DNA of 64,000 nt from Archangium sp. (lineage in GTDB: Bacteria > Myxococcota > Myxococcia > Myxococcales > Myxococcaceae). Made by a program: the position numbers and the translations under genes. Below the pieces are notes generated by a model, which was not told where the DNA came from, ran no database searches, and worked only from the letters and a program-made list of their open reading frames with translations. Of the stretch, positions 51,535 to 57,801 are shown piece by piece. How positions within the stretch are numbered: position 1 is the stretch's first letter; every line of letters begins with the position of its first letter. The stretch lies in assembly GCA_030681645.1 (NCBI GenBank), contig JAUXRX010000002.1, forward strand, positions 186,001-250,000, read 5' to 3'.

Positions 51535-52428
51535 TCAGGTCAGCACCGGCAGCGCCACCGTTTTCAAGGCGTCGTTGAGGCGGCCTGATCGGAAGGGCTC
51601 GAGATCGACGGCCACGAAGGTGAAGCCCTGCGCCTTGATCGCCGCGTTGACGGCGTCGCGGGTGGCGGCGTCGAGCATGCGGGCGTGCTCTTCGGCGGCC
51701 AGCTCGAGCCGCGCCACCTCGCCGTGGTACCGCACCCGGAAGTTGACGAAGCCGAAAGCACGCACGGCCTTCTCGGCGGCGCCGATCTGGCGGAGGCGCT
51801 CGACGGTCACCTGGGTGCCGTAGGGCAACCGCGAGGCGAGGCAGGCCATCTGCGGCTTGTCCCACGTGGGCAGCCCGAGCCGGTGCGACCAGGCGCGCAC
51901 CTCGGCCTTGGTGAGGCTCGCCTCGGCCAGGGGGGAGCGCACGCCGTGCTCGGCCGCCGCCTTGTGCCCGGGGCGGTGGTCCTTCTTGTCGTCGGCGTTG
52001 AAGCCATCGAGCACCACCGCGAGGCCCAGCTCAGCGCAGTGCTTGCTGGTGATCGCGTAGAGCTCGGTCTTGCAGAAGTAGCAGCGGTTCGACGGGTTCG
52101 CGGCGTAGCGGGGATCGTCGAGCTCCTTCGAGTCGACCAGCACGTGGCGCGCGCCCAGCGCGACCGCCAGCGCCTTCGCTTCGTCGGCCTCGTCGGGGGC
52201 GACCGACGCGGAAATGGCGGTGAGGGCCACCGCGCGCGCGCCCAGCTCTTCCACCGCGAGCTTGAGGACGAGCGCCGAGTCGACGCCACCCGAGAACGCG
52301 ATCAGCGCAGAACCGTGCGCGCGCAGCGACGCCCGCAGGCCCTCGAGCCGCGCTGCCGATTGGGAGCAGAGCGCTTCGACCTGGGCTTCGGAGAGGACTG
52401 GCTGCTGCAGCGAGACGGTGGCCGACAT
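51535..52428 (-). CDS. larE: LarE-type ATP pyrophosphatase sulfur transferase (three-Cys type)
   Basis: 297 residues. PP-loop SGGVDSALV (46-54) adenylates the carboxylates of the biosynthetic nickel-pincer precursor, then sulfur is inserted. Motifs: NPSNRCYFCKTELY (Cys116, Cys119), DGFNADDKKDHRPGHKAA and PQMACLASRLPYGT (Cys196). The CxxC plus distal Cys matches LarE that carry a [4Fe-4S] cluster (Thermotoga type) rather than the single sacrificial Cys of Lactobacillus (family knowledge). larA, larB and larC are not in the window, so the assignment to nickel-pincer cofactor is by family. Same direction as cysC and the E1/TusA/MoaD cassette. Confidence 0.92.
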   Translation of the reverse strand: MSATVSLQQPVLSEAQVEALCSQSAARLEGLRASLRAHGSALIAFSGGVDSALVLKLAVEELGARAVALTAISASVAPDEADEAKALAVALGARHVLVDSKELDDPRYAANPSNRCYFCKTELYAITSKHCAELGLAVVLDGFNADDKKDHRPGHKAAAEHGVRSPLAEASLTKAEVRAWSHRLGLPTWDKPQMACLASRLPYGTQVTVERLRQIGAAEKAVRAFGFVNFRVRYHGEVARLELAAEEHARMLDAATRDAVNAAIKAQGFTFVAVDLEPFRSGRLNDALKTVALPVLT

Positions 52429-52469
52429 GCGCGGTGGATAGCGAAGCCGGCCCGAAGAGTCGAGCGGAC

Positions 52470-53132
52470 CTACTTCTTGCCCTTCTTCTTCGGAGCCTTC
52501 GGGGGCTTGGCGGCCTTCGGGGCCTTGCCGGGCTTGCCCTTCTTGGGCTTCGGGTTGGCCTTCATCTTCGTGCCGGTGATGACCTTGAGCTCTTCGCCGG
52601 TCATGTACGAGAGATCGAGCAGCGACTGGAACACCTTGAGCCCGCCCTCCTCGATGTTCTCGAGGTTGGTGTGAACGATCACCTCGGCGGAGTTGGGCGG
52701 CTGGTACGGCTCGGTGATGCCCACGAAGTTGGGGATCTCGCCCGCCAGCGCCTTCTTGTACTTGCCGGTGGTGTCGCGCTTGATCAGCTCGTCCGTGGGG
52801 CAGTCGACGTAGACCTCGATGTACCGCTGAATGCGCCGGCGGTTGTCATCGCGCGACTGCTTGTCGGGGCTCGCACAGGCGACCAGGGTGGCCACGCCAT
52901 TGCGGGTCAGTGCGTCGGCCACGAAGCCGAGGCGGCGCGCGATGGTCATGCGCTCTTCCTTCGTATCCCCCTCGATTTCCTTCCAGAGATCGTCCTGGAG
53001 ATCGTCCTCATCGAGGATCTCGACCTTCCGTCCGACCTGGCGCAGGCGCGCTTCGATGTACTGCGCCAGCGTCGTCTTTCCTGCCCCCAACATGCCCGTC
53101 AGCCAGACCGTAAAGCCCGTCTCTTGCGCCAT
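52470..53132 (-). CDS. cysC: Adenylylsulfate kinase (APS kinase) with Lys-rich tail
   Basis: 220 residues. P-loop GMLGAGKTT near the N-terminus, DEDDLQDDLWKEIEG, RRLGFVADALTRNGVATLVA and VYVDCPTDELIKRDTTGKYK: the APS kinase layout, phosphorylating APS to PAPS. FVGITEPYQPPNSAEVIVHT is the family C-terminal motif. The last about 30 residues are a Lys/Pro/Ala tail (KPKKGKPGKAPKAAKPPKAP, ending KKKGKK), like histone H1, not part of the enzyme fold. ATP sulfurylase genes (cysD/N or sat) are not in the window. Confidence 0.93.
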   Translation of the reverse strand: MAQETGFTVWLTGMLGAGKTTLAQYIEARLRQVGRKVEILDEDDLQDDLWKEIEGDTKEERMTIARRLGFVADALTRNGVATLVACASPDKQSRDDNRRRIQRYIEVYVDCPTDELIKRDTTGKYKKALAGEIPNFVGITEPYQPPNSAEVIVHTNLENIEEGGLKVFQSLLDLSYMTGEELKVITGTKMKANPKPKKGKPGKAPKAAKPPKAPKKKGKK

Positions 53133-53266
53133 TGCGTGTCAGCTCCGATGCAGAAGGCCCCGCAAAACCTGATGAATGCCGCTGCGGGCAGAAAAGTCGC
53201 GGCCTTATAGTTCAAAGCACTCCATTCCAGAACAGGAAAGGACTCACCCCTGCCATCCACACGTGA

Positions 53267-53797
53267 TCACTCGTGTTTTGGAGCGTGGGTGCAACCGGGG
53301 ATGGGGGCCGCCTCGAAGCGGCCGTCCTTCCAGAGCACCAGCCCGAGGGGTTCAGCCCAGCCGAGCACCAGCCGTTGAGCGGCCAGGGCGGCCAGGCTGC
53401 CCACCGGCGCCATGGGGCCCGCGGGACCCAGCAGGTCGAGGAGCGCTGCCCAGCAGGTGTCGCAGGCGGCGGCGGTGCGGAAGGCGATTCCGGCGCCCAC
53501 CACCACCTGCGTCCTGGCGGTCGAACGAAGGTCCGCCGGCAGCAGCTCGAGCACCGGCGGCAGGGGGCTCTTCGCGTCGGGGTTGAGCGGGTCGGGCGGG
53601 AAGCCGGAAGGCGTGAAGCCGGGGGGCAGCTCGACGGGAGTGCCTCCTGCGAGCAGCCACGCCACCGCGTCGTCGATTGCGGGCCCGTGGCCGAGCACGC
53701 GCACGGGTGACGAGAGGAGGCGCTCCTGGCCCTTCCCCCCGAGCTCGCGCAGGAGGATCTGCCGGCCGTACCGGACGATCTGATCTTCCCGAAGCAA
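53267..53797 (-). CDS. Degenerate E1-like (ThiF/MoeB/HesA) protein keeping the RYxRQ helix
   Basis: 176 residues. The N-terminus has the E1 signature helix QIVRYGRQILLRELGGKGQ (Arg9, Arg12) that in MoeB/ThiF and eukaryotic E1 supplies an Arg finger to the partner subunit. Then VRVLGHGPAIDDAVAWLLAG takes the place of the nucleotide loop: GxGxxG is broken and the acidic residue after strand 2 is gone, so ATP binding is not expected. The C-terminal part keeps CDTCWAALLD, then MAPVGSLAALAAQRL and a LVLWKDGRFEAAP strand, the E1 C-terminal order with most of the middle lost. Last gene of the ThiF - TusA - MoaD run (2 nt gap). It may be an inactive partner of the 54258 E1. Confidence 0.78.
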   Translation of the reverse strand: MLREDQIVRYGRQILLRELGGKGQERLLSSPVRVLGHGPAIDDAVAWLLAGGTPVELPPGFTPSGFPPDPLNPDAKSPLPPVLELLPADLRSTARTQVVVGAGIAFRTAAACDTCWAALLDLLGPAGPMAPVGSLAALAAQRLVLGWAEPLGLVLWKDGRFEAAPIPGCTHAPKHE

Positions 53798-53799
53798 GG

Positions 53800-54072
53800 T
53801 CAGCCGCCCGCCATCGCCGCGACGAGCACCAGCAGCTCGTCGGCCCGCAGCGCGCGGGCCAGCCCGTCATCGCTGCGCACGTCGTCTTCGCCCACGAAGA
53901 TGCCCACGGTGCGCTTGAGCACGCCTGCGCCGGTGAAGAGCTGAGGCCGCAGCTCGGGGTGGGCGCGGCACACCGACTCGAGCGCCTCGGCCACGGTCGC
54001 GCCCTCGACCTTCAGCCTGGCCTTGCCGGCGGCGCGGGGCCGGAGGGCGGCGGGGAGCTCGACGATCGGCAT
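53800..54072 (-). CDS. MoaD/ThiS-like sulfur carrier, C-terminal GG
   Basis: 90 residues of beta-grasp type: MPIVELPAALRPRAAGKARL, VEGATVAEALESVCRAHPEL, IFVGEDDVRSDDG and the C-terminal ELLVLVAAMAGG. The free C-terminal diglycine is the part that the E1 adenylates and that then carries sulfur as a thiocarboxylate. Whether it serves molybdopterin, thiamine, cysteine or another product cannot be told. Between TusA and the degenerate E1. Confidence 0.9.
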   Translation of the reverse strand: MPIVELPAALRPRAAGKARLKVEGATVAEALESVCRAHPELRPQLFTGAGVLKRTVGIFVGEDDVRSDDGLARALRADELLVLVAAMAGG

Positions 54073-54303
54073 CTAGTGGTGCACGCGCAGCGTCAGCCGC
54101 GCGGTGCCGTCCGCGAGCGGGAGCAGGGAGAGGACCTCGTGACCGTCTTCGCGAGCGCTGCGCGGCACGTTGAGCAGCGGCTCGCTGCCGCGGAGCAGCA
54201 CCTCGAGGGTGGCGCCGTCTTCCAGGGCCTCGACGGCCAGCTTCACCCGCACGTAGGTCATGGGGCAGATCTCGCGGGTGATGTCGATGGTGGCGTCGGG
54301 CAT
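54073..54303 (-). CDS. TusA/SirA-family sulfurtransferase (CPMT type)
   Basis: 76 residues from ATG 54303. DITREICPMTYVRVKLAVEA has the TusA active Cys; the motif is CPMT rather than the classical CPxP. Then LEVLLRGSEPLLNVPRSARE and GHEVLSLLPL, as in TusA proteins linked to thiF/moaD. It would hand sulfur to or from the carrier protein next to it. The gene starts 46 nt inside the 3' end of the E1 gene and ends directly next to the carrier gene, so the set is tightly coupled. Confidence 0.9.
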   Translation of the reverse strand: MPDATIDITREICPMTYVRVKLAVEALEDGATLEVLLRGSEPLLNVPRSAREDGHEVLSLLPLADGTARLTLRVHH

Positions 54304-54986
54304 GAATCGCGGCTCGCCTCGCTCAATACCGGCTTCGCGCCCGCTCCGCACGCGGCGCAATCAGGCCGGCGGCGCACCCGCACCGAGCGGAAGGTGAGGG
54401 TCCGGCCGTCGACCACCTGCAGCATGGCCTCGCCCGGGCGCCCGGGCCCCTGCAGGGCGAGCGTGGCCTGGAGCCCGCCGATCAACCCGGCCATCGAGCC
54501 CAGCACGCCGGCCTGCGCGCAGGTGGGTGCGTCGTCGGGTGGCACCTCGAACAGGCACCGCAGGCACGGGCCGCCCGCCTCGATGCGCAGGGCGAGGCCC
54601 TCGAAGCGGAGCACCCCGCCGTAGATGAGGGGCGTGCCGGTGAGCACCGCGGCGTCGGAGAGGAGGAACTTGGTGTCGACCCCGTCGGTGGCGTCGATCA
54701 CCAGGTCGTGGTCGCGAAACAGCCGCTCGGCGTTCTGCGCGGTCACCCGGCCCTGCAGCGCGTTCACCTCGACGGCGGGGAAGGCACGCCGCAGCTTGAG
54801 GGCCGCAGACGTGACCTTCGGCTGCCCCACGTCCTGCGCGTGGTGCCAGGGCTGGCGATGGAGGTTGGTGAGCTCGACCACGTCGGGATCGATCAGCGTG
54901 AGCTGCGTGACGCCGCCGCGCGCGAGCGCGAGGGACACCGGGCAGCCCAGGCCTCCCACGCCAACGATGAGTACGCGCCCAGTCAC
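54258..54986 (-). CDS. ThiF/MoeB-family adenylyltransferase (E1-like) lacking the N-terminal helix
   Basis: 242 residues from GTG 54986, where AAGGAG lies just upstream. It begins straight at the first Rossmann strand: RVLIVGVGGLGCPVSLALAR with GxGGLG at 9-14, then LIDPDVVELTNLHRQ (Asp for ATP, NLHRQ), VIDATDGVDTKFLLSDA (Mg/ATP), GPCLRC and PDCAACG (zinc Cys pairs), and PTCAQAGVLGSMAG with the catalytic-type Cys. So the enzyme core is complete, but the usual 25-residue N-terminal RYxRQ helix is missing, and no in-frame start upstream supplies it. It activates the C-terminal GG of the neighbouring MoaD/ThiS-like protein by inference. First gene of the sulfur cassette. Confidence 0.9.
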   Translation of the reverse strand: MTGRVLIVGVGGLGCPVSLALARGGVTQLTLIDPDVVELTNLHRQPWHHAQDVGQPKVTSAALKLRRAFPAVEVNALQGRVTAQNAERLFRDHDLVIDATDGVDTKFLLSDAAVLTGTPLIYGGVLRFEGLALRIEAGGPCLRCLFEVPPDDAPTCAQAGVLGSMAGLIGGLQATLALQGPGRPGEAMLQVVDGRTLTFRSVRVRRRPDCAACGAGAKPVLSEASRDSCPTPPSTSPARSAP

Positions 54987-55032
54987 GGCTCCTTCACTAC
55001 CCGGGACGATTCACCTGGGCCAGCGCCGTTGT

Positions 55033-55064
55033 CACCGGTCACCCCGAGCGAAGTCGAGGGGCGT
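55033..55064. repeat. Dispersed repeat family B copy
   Basis: GGTCACCCCGAGCGAAGTCG followed by AGGGGCG. It starts the 358-nt gene-free stretch 54987-55344 between the divergent E1 and histidine kinase genes. Confidence 0.8.
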
Positions 55065-55073
55065 CTCGCCTTC

Positions 55074-55113
55074 CGCTTCGCTCCCGCCTGTCTCGCGCTG
55101 CGTTCCGCAGCTA
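55074..55113. repeat. 40-bp direct repeat, left copy
   Basis: Starts CGCTTCGCTCCCGCCTGTCT and ends CGCAGCTA; an identical copy lies at 55262-55301. The two flank the large inverted repeat at 55119-55208, all in the gene-free interval. Confidence 0.88.
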
Positions 55114-55118
55114 CTACC

Positions 55119-55208
55119 AAGCTCAGTTGAATCGATCTCCGTCTCGGCTCTACCGGCATGAAACCACTGCGCCCGTAGAGCCGAGACGGCATCGACTCAA
55201 CTGAGCTT
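55119..55208. repeat. Long inverted repeat, 34-35 bp arms
   Basis: Left arm 55119-55153 (begins AAGCTCAGTTGA, ends CTCGGCTCTAC) and right arm 55175-55208 (begins GTAGAGCCGAG, ends TCAACTGAGCTT) are inverse complements except one substitution and one small indel/substitution. The loop is 21 nt. No T-run follows, so it is not a standard terminator. Confidence 0.88.
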
Positions 55209-55261
55209 CGGGCTGGCGGCTCCGCTCCGGTTTGATGGTCGCTCCGCCTCGGCCAGCCGTG

Positions 55262-55301
55262 CGCTTCGCTCCCGCCTGTCTCGCGCTGCGTTCCGCAGCT
55301 A
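55262..55301. repeat. 40-bp direct repeat, right copy
   Basis: Identical to 55074-55113. It ends 43 nt upstream of the histidine kinase start codon. The rest of 54987-55344 holds only the family B repeat and GC-rich filler (GGCTCCGCTCCGG twice); no gene is seen. Confidence 0.88.
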
Positions 55302-55344
55302 GCGGCTCCGCTCCGGGCGACATGGGGATACACTCGCCAGCACC

Positions 55345-56598
55345 TTGCAGCACTTCGAAGATCGTCGCGCTCGCGTCGCCGTGGTGCTCGAGAAACGCGG
55401 GCTGACGCAACACGTCTCGGCTGCCGACGCGGCCCAGTCGTGGGTGCAGGAGCGCTTCAGCGCCCGGGCGCGCGCGCTGTTCTACGCGCGGATGATGTTC
55501 CTCACCCTGGGGCTGGGGATCCTCGCCGTCCCCATCTGGCGCTACTACTTCCACTTCACCGCGCTCGCGGTGGGCGGCTACGTCTTCATGCTGCTCTACA
55601 GCGTGGCCAACTACCTGGTGCTCGGGCACGAGCGCGCGGGCCGCATCGTGACCTACATCACGCTGTGTCTCGACCTGGTGGTGATGGTGGTGGTGGTGGT
55701 CAAGCCGCAGGAAGGCGGAGGCCTGGCCAACCCCCTGCTCGCCACGCAGCTGCTCTTCACCATGCTGTTCGCGCTGCTCTACCCCAAGCCGCTGGCGATC
55801 CTCCCCCCGCTGCTGGCGCTGCCGATCACCGCGCGCCTCGATCAGCTGCTCGACCGGAGCCCCACCGCGGTCGAGGTGCTCACCCTCATCTGGTACCTCG
55901 GCCTCAACTTCATCGTGATCTACGTGCTGGTGTACCTCAACGAGCGCGAGGTGACGGCACACCGCGAGGTGGTGGAGCTCCAGGGCGACCTCAAGGAGCT
56001 GGCGGTGGTGGAAGAGCGCAACCGCCTGGCGCGCGAGATCCACGACGGGTTGGGGGCGAGCCTGTCGTCGCTCATCATCCAGTCGGAGTACGTGGCGCAG
56101 CTCACCAAGGACGAGGCGGTGAAGAAGGAAGTGGCCGACCTCAAGCAGTCGGCCGAGGAGGCGATCGAAGAGCTGCGCCGCAGCCTGCAGATGATGCGGG
56201 AGGACTTCGATCTCGCCAACGGCGTGGAGGACTACGTGAAGACGTTCGGCGATCGCACGCAGCTCCCGGTGCGCTTCGAGAAGAGCGGCACGCTGCTGGG
56301 CCGGCTCGCGCCCGAGACCTCGCTCGCGCTGTTCCGGGTGCTGCAGGAGCTGTTGTCGAACGCGGCGAAGCACGCGTCACCGCAGCACGTCGACGTGAAG
56401 CTGCACTTCGGACCCGAGACGGTGCAGCTGGGCGTGAGGGACGACGGCAAGGGCTTCGATCCCGCGGCGCCCCGCCCCGGCCACTACGGCCTGATCAACC
56501 TGCGCGAGCGCGCCATGAAGGCCGGCGGCGACGTCACCATCGAAGCGAAGCTCGGCGCGGGCTCACACATCACCTTCACGGTGCCAGTCGGCCCATGA
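55345..56598 (+). CDS. NarL-family sensor histidine kinase, membrane-bound
   Basis: 417 residues from TTG 55345 (QHFEDRRARVAVVLEKRG). Residues about 45-197 hold five to six transmembrane helices (FLTLGLGILAVPIWRYYF, ALAVGGYVFMLLYSVANYLV, LDLVVMVVVVV, LLATQLLFTMLFALL, ILPPLLALPI, LIWYLGLNFIVIYVLVYL), with no extracellular sensor domain of size. HisKA_3 dimerisation domain with phospho-accepting His233 in EERNRLAREIHDGLGASLSS, then HATPase (LQELLSNAAKHASPQHVDVK; LGVRDDGKGFDP; GHYGLINLRERA). Pairs with the response regulator 23 nt downstream. Signal unknown, perhaps membrane state. Confidence 0.95.
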   Translation: MQHFEDRRARVAVVLEKRGLTQHVSAADAAQSWVQERFSARARALFYARMMFLTLGLGILAVPIWRYYFHFTALAVGGYVFMLLYSVANYLVLGHERAGRIVTYITLCLDLVVMVVVVVKPQEGGGLANPLLATQLLFTMLFALLYPKPLAILPPLLALPITARLDQLLDRSPTAVEVLTLIWYLGLNFIVIYVLVYLNEREVTAHREVVELQGDLKELAVVEERNRLAREIHDGLGASLSSLIIQSEYVAQLTKDEAVKKEVADLKQSAEEAIEELRRSLQMMREDFDLANGVEDYVKTFGDRTQLPVRFEKSGTLLGRLAPETSLALFRVLQELLSNAAKHASPQHVDVKLHFGPETVQLGVRDDGKGFDPAAPRPGHYGLINLRERAMKAGGDVTIEAKLGAGSHITFTVPVGP

Positions 56599-56621
56599 TC
56601 GTTCTCTAGAGGAGTCAATCA

Positions 56622-57332
56622 GTGGAAACCCCTGACGCTGCGAACCCGAGCCCCGCCCCGATCCGCGTCTTCGTGGTGGAGGACCAGACGAAGATCCTCA
56701 AGAACCAGCTCAAGCTGCTCGAGGGGCACCCTGAGCTGACCATCATCGGCACGGCGCTCTCGGGCGAGACGGGGCTCGAGGAGGTCCGCCGGCTCAAGCC
56801 CGACGTGCTCCTGCTCGACCTGGGGCTTCCCCGCATGAGCGGCATCGACGTGACGCGCGCGGTGAAGGCTGAGCTGCCGCAGGTCGAGATCCTCATCTTC
56901 ACCATCTTCGACGAGGAGGACAAAGTGCTCGAGGCGGTGAAGGCCGGCGCGTCGGGCTACCTGCTCAAGGGAACTCCTGCGGACAAGATGGTGGAGGCGA
57001 TCAAGGAAGTGCACGCCGGGGGCACGGTGATTCAGCCCAACCTCGCCCGGAGGCTGCTCAAGCACTTCCGCGTGGGCGAGGCACCGGCTGCACCCGAGCC
57101 GAGCAGCGCGCGGCAGCAGGAAGAGCCCGAAGGGAAGAAGCTGTCGACGCGCGAGACGGAGATTCTGCAGCTGATCGCGAAGGGAGTGTCGAACAGCGAG
57201 GCGGCGACGATGCTCACGCTGTCGAAGGCGACGATTCGTACGCACCTCGAGCACATTTATCGGAAGCTCGAGGTCACCAATCGGGTGGAAGCTGTCACGG
57301 AGGGACTCCGGAAGGGACTGATCCAGATGTGA
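56622..57332 (+). CDS. NarL/FixJ-family response regulator
   Basis: 236 residues from GTG 56622 with GAGGAG upstream. Receiver domain: FVVEDQTKILKN (Glu20, Asp21), phospho-acceptor Asp66 in LLLDLGLPRMSG, and ASGYLLKGTPADK. A Pro/Glu-rich linker (about 150-172), then LuxR-type HTH: LSTRETEILQLIAKGVSNSE, AATMLTLSKATIRTHLEHIY and RKLEVTNR. Activates or represses genes on phosphorylation by the adjacent kinase. It ends just before the low-complexity island. Confidence 0.96.
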   Translation: METPDAANPSPAPIRVFVVEDQTKILKNQLKLLEGHPELTIIGTALSGETGLEEVRRLKPDVLLLDLGLPRMSGIDVTRAVKAELPQVEILIFTIFDEEDKVLEAVKAGASGYLLKGTPADKMVEAIKEVHAGGTVIQPNLARRLLKHFRVGEAPAAPEPSSARQQEEPEGKKLSTRETEILQLIAKGVSNSEAATMLTLSKATIRTHLEHIYRKLEVTNRVEAVTEGLRKGLIQM

Positions 57333-57334
57333 GA

Positions 57335-57720
57335 GTGGATTCCGGATCCCGAATTCCGGATCCCGAATTCCGAATCCCGGATCCCGAATCCCGGATCCCG
57401 GATTCCGGACGGATCCCGGATTCCGGATCCCGGATTTCCGGATTCGGATTCGGATTCGGATTCGGGGTCGGCGACGGGATCGGGATCGGGATCGGTTTCG
57501 CGATCGGGTACGGGGGCGCATTCGGCTTACGGTCGCAATTCCGAAACCGCGTCCGCGCTTCCGAAACCCGAGCTTCCCGAGACCGGTTCCGTTCCCGATC
57601 GCGAAACCGATCCCGATCCCGATCCCGTCACCGACCCCGACTCATCCCCGAAGCCGACCCCGCAGCCGACCCCGCAGCCGAAGCCGAGAAGCCGAAGCCG
57701 AGAAGCCGCCCCCCGGGAAG
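57335..57720. repeat. Low-complexity hexamer island containing a 47-bp inverted repeat
   Basis: From 57338 short units derived from GGATCCCGAATTCC alternate, then (ATTCGG)n at about 57440-57467 and (GGGATC)n at 57476-57495. Positions 57462-57508 and 57594-57640 are inverse complements in 46 of 47 bases, loop 85 nt. Then (CGATCC)-like and CGAAGCCGA/GACCCCGCAGCC units run to about 57710. No gene is supported in 57333-57801 (469 nt); the open frames across it give only repeats such as SRIPDPE. Confidence 0.9.
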
Positions 57721-57743
57721 CCTCCCCCCCCACCCCCCGCAAC

Positions 57744-57785
57744 GAAAAAGGGGCCGCCTTCCCCGAGGGAAAAGCAGCCCCCTTC
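57744..57785 (-). terminator. Probable Rho-independent terminator of the 57802 gene
   Basis: On the minus strand GAAGGGGGCTGC pairs imperfectly with GGCGGCCCC, followed by TTTTTCG. It lies 17 nt past the stop codon at 57802. Confidence 0.7.
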
Positions 57786-57801
57786 GCTCCTCCCCCTCAA
57801 C

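Noticed and set aside
57338..57500. Short regularly spaced repeats as a CRISPR array
   Set aside because: Repeats of 6-14 bp are contiguous without unique spacers of constant length, and no cas gene is near.
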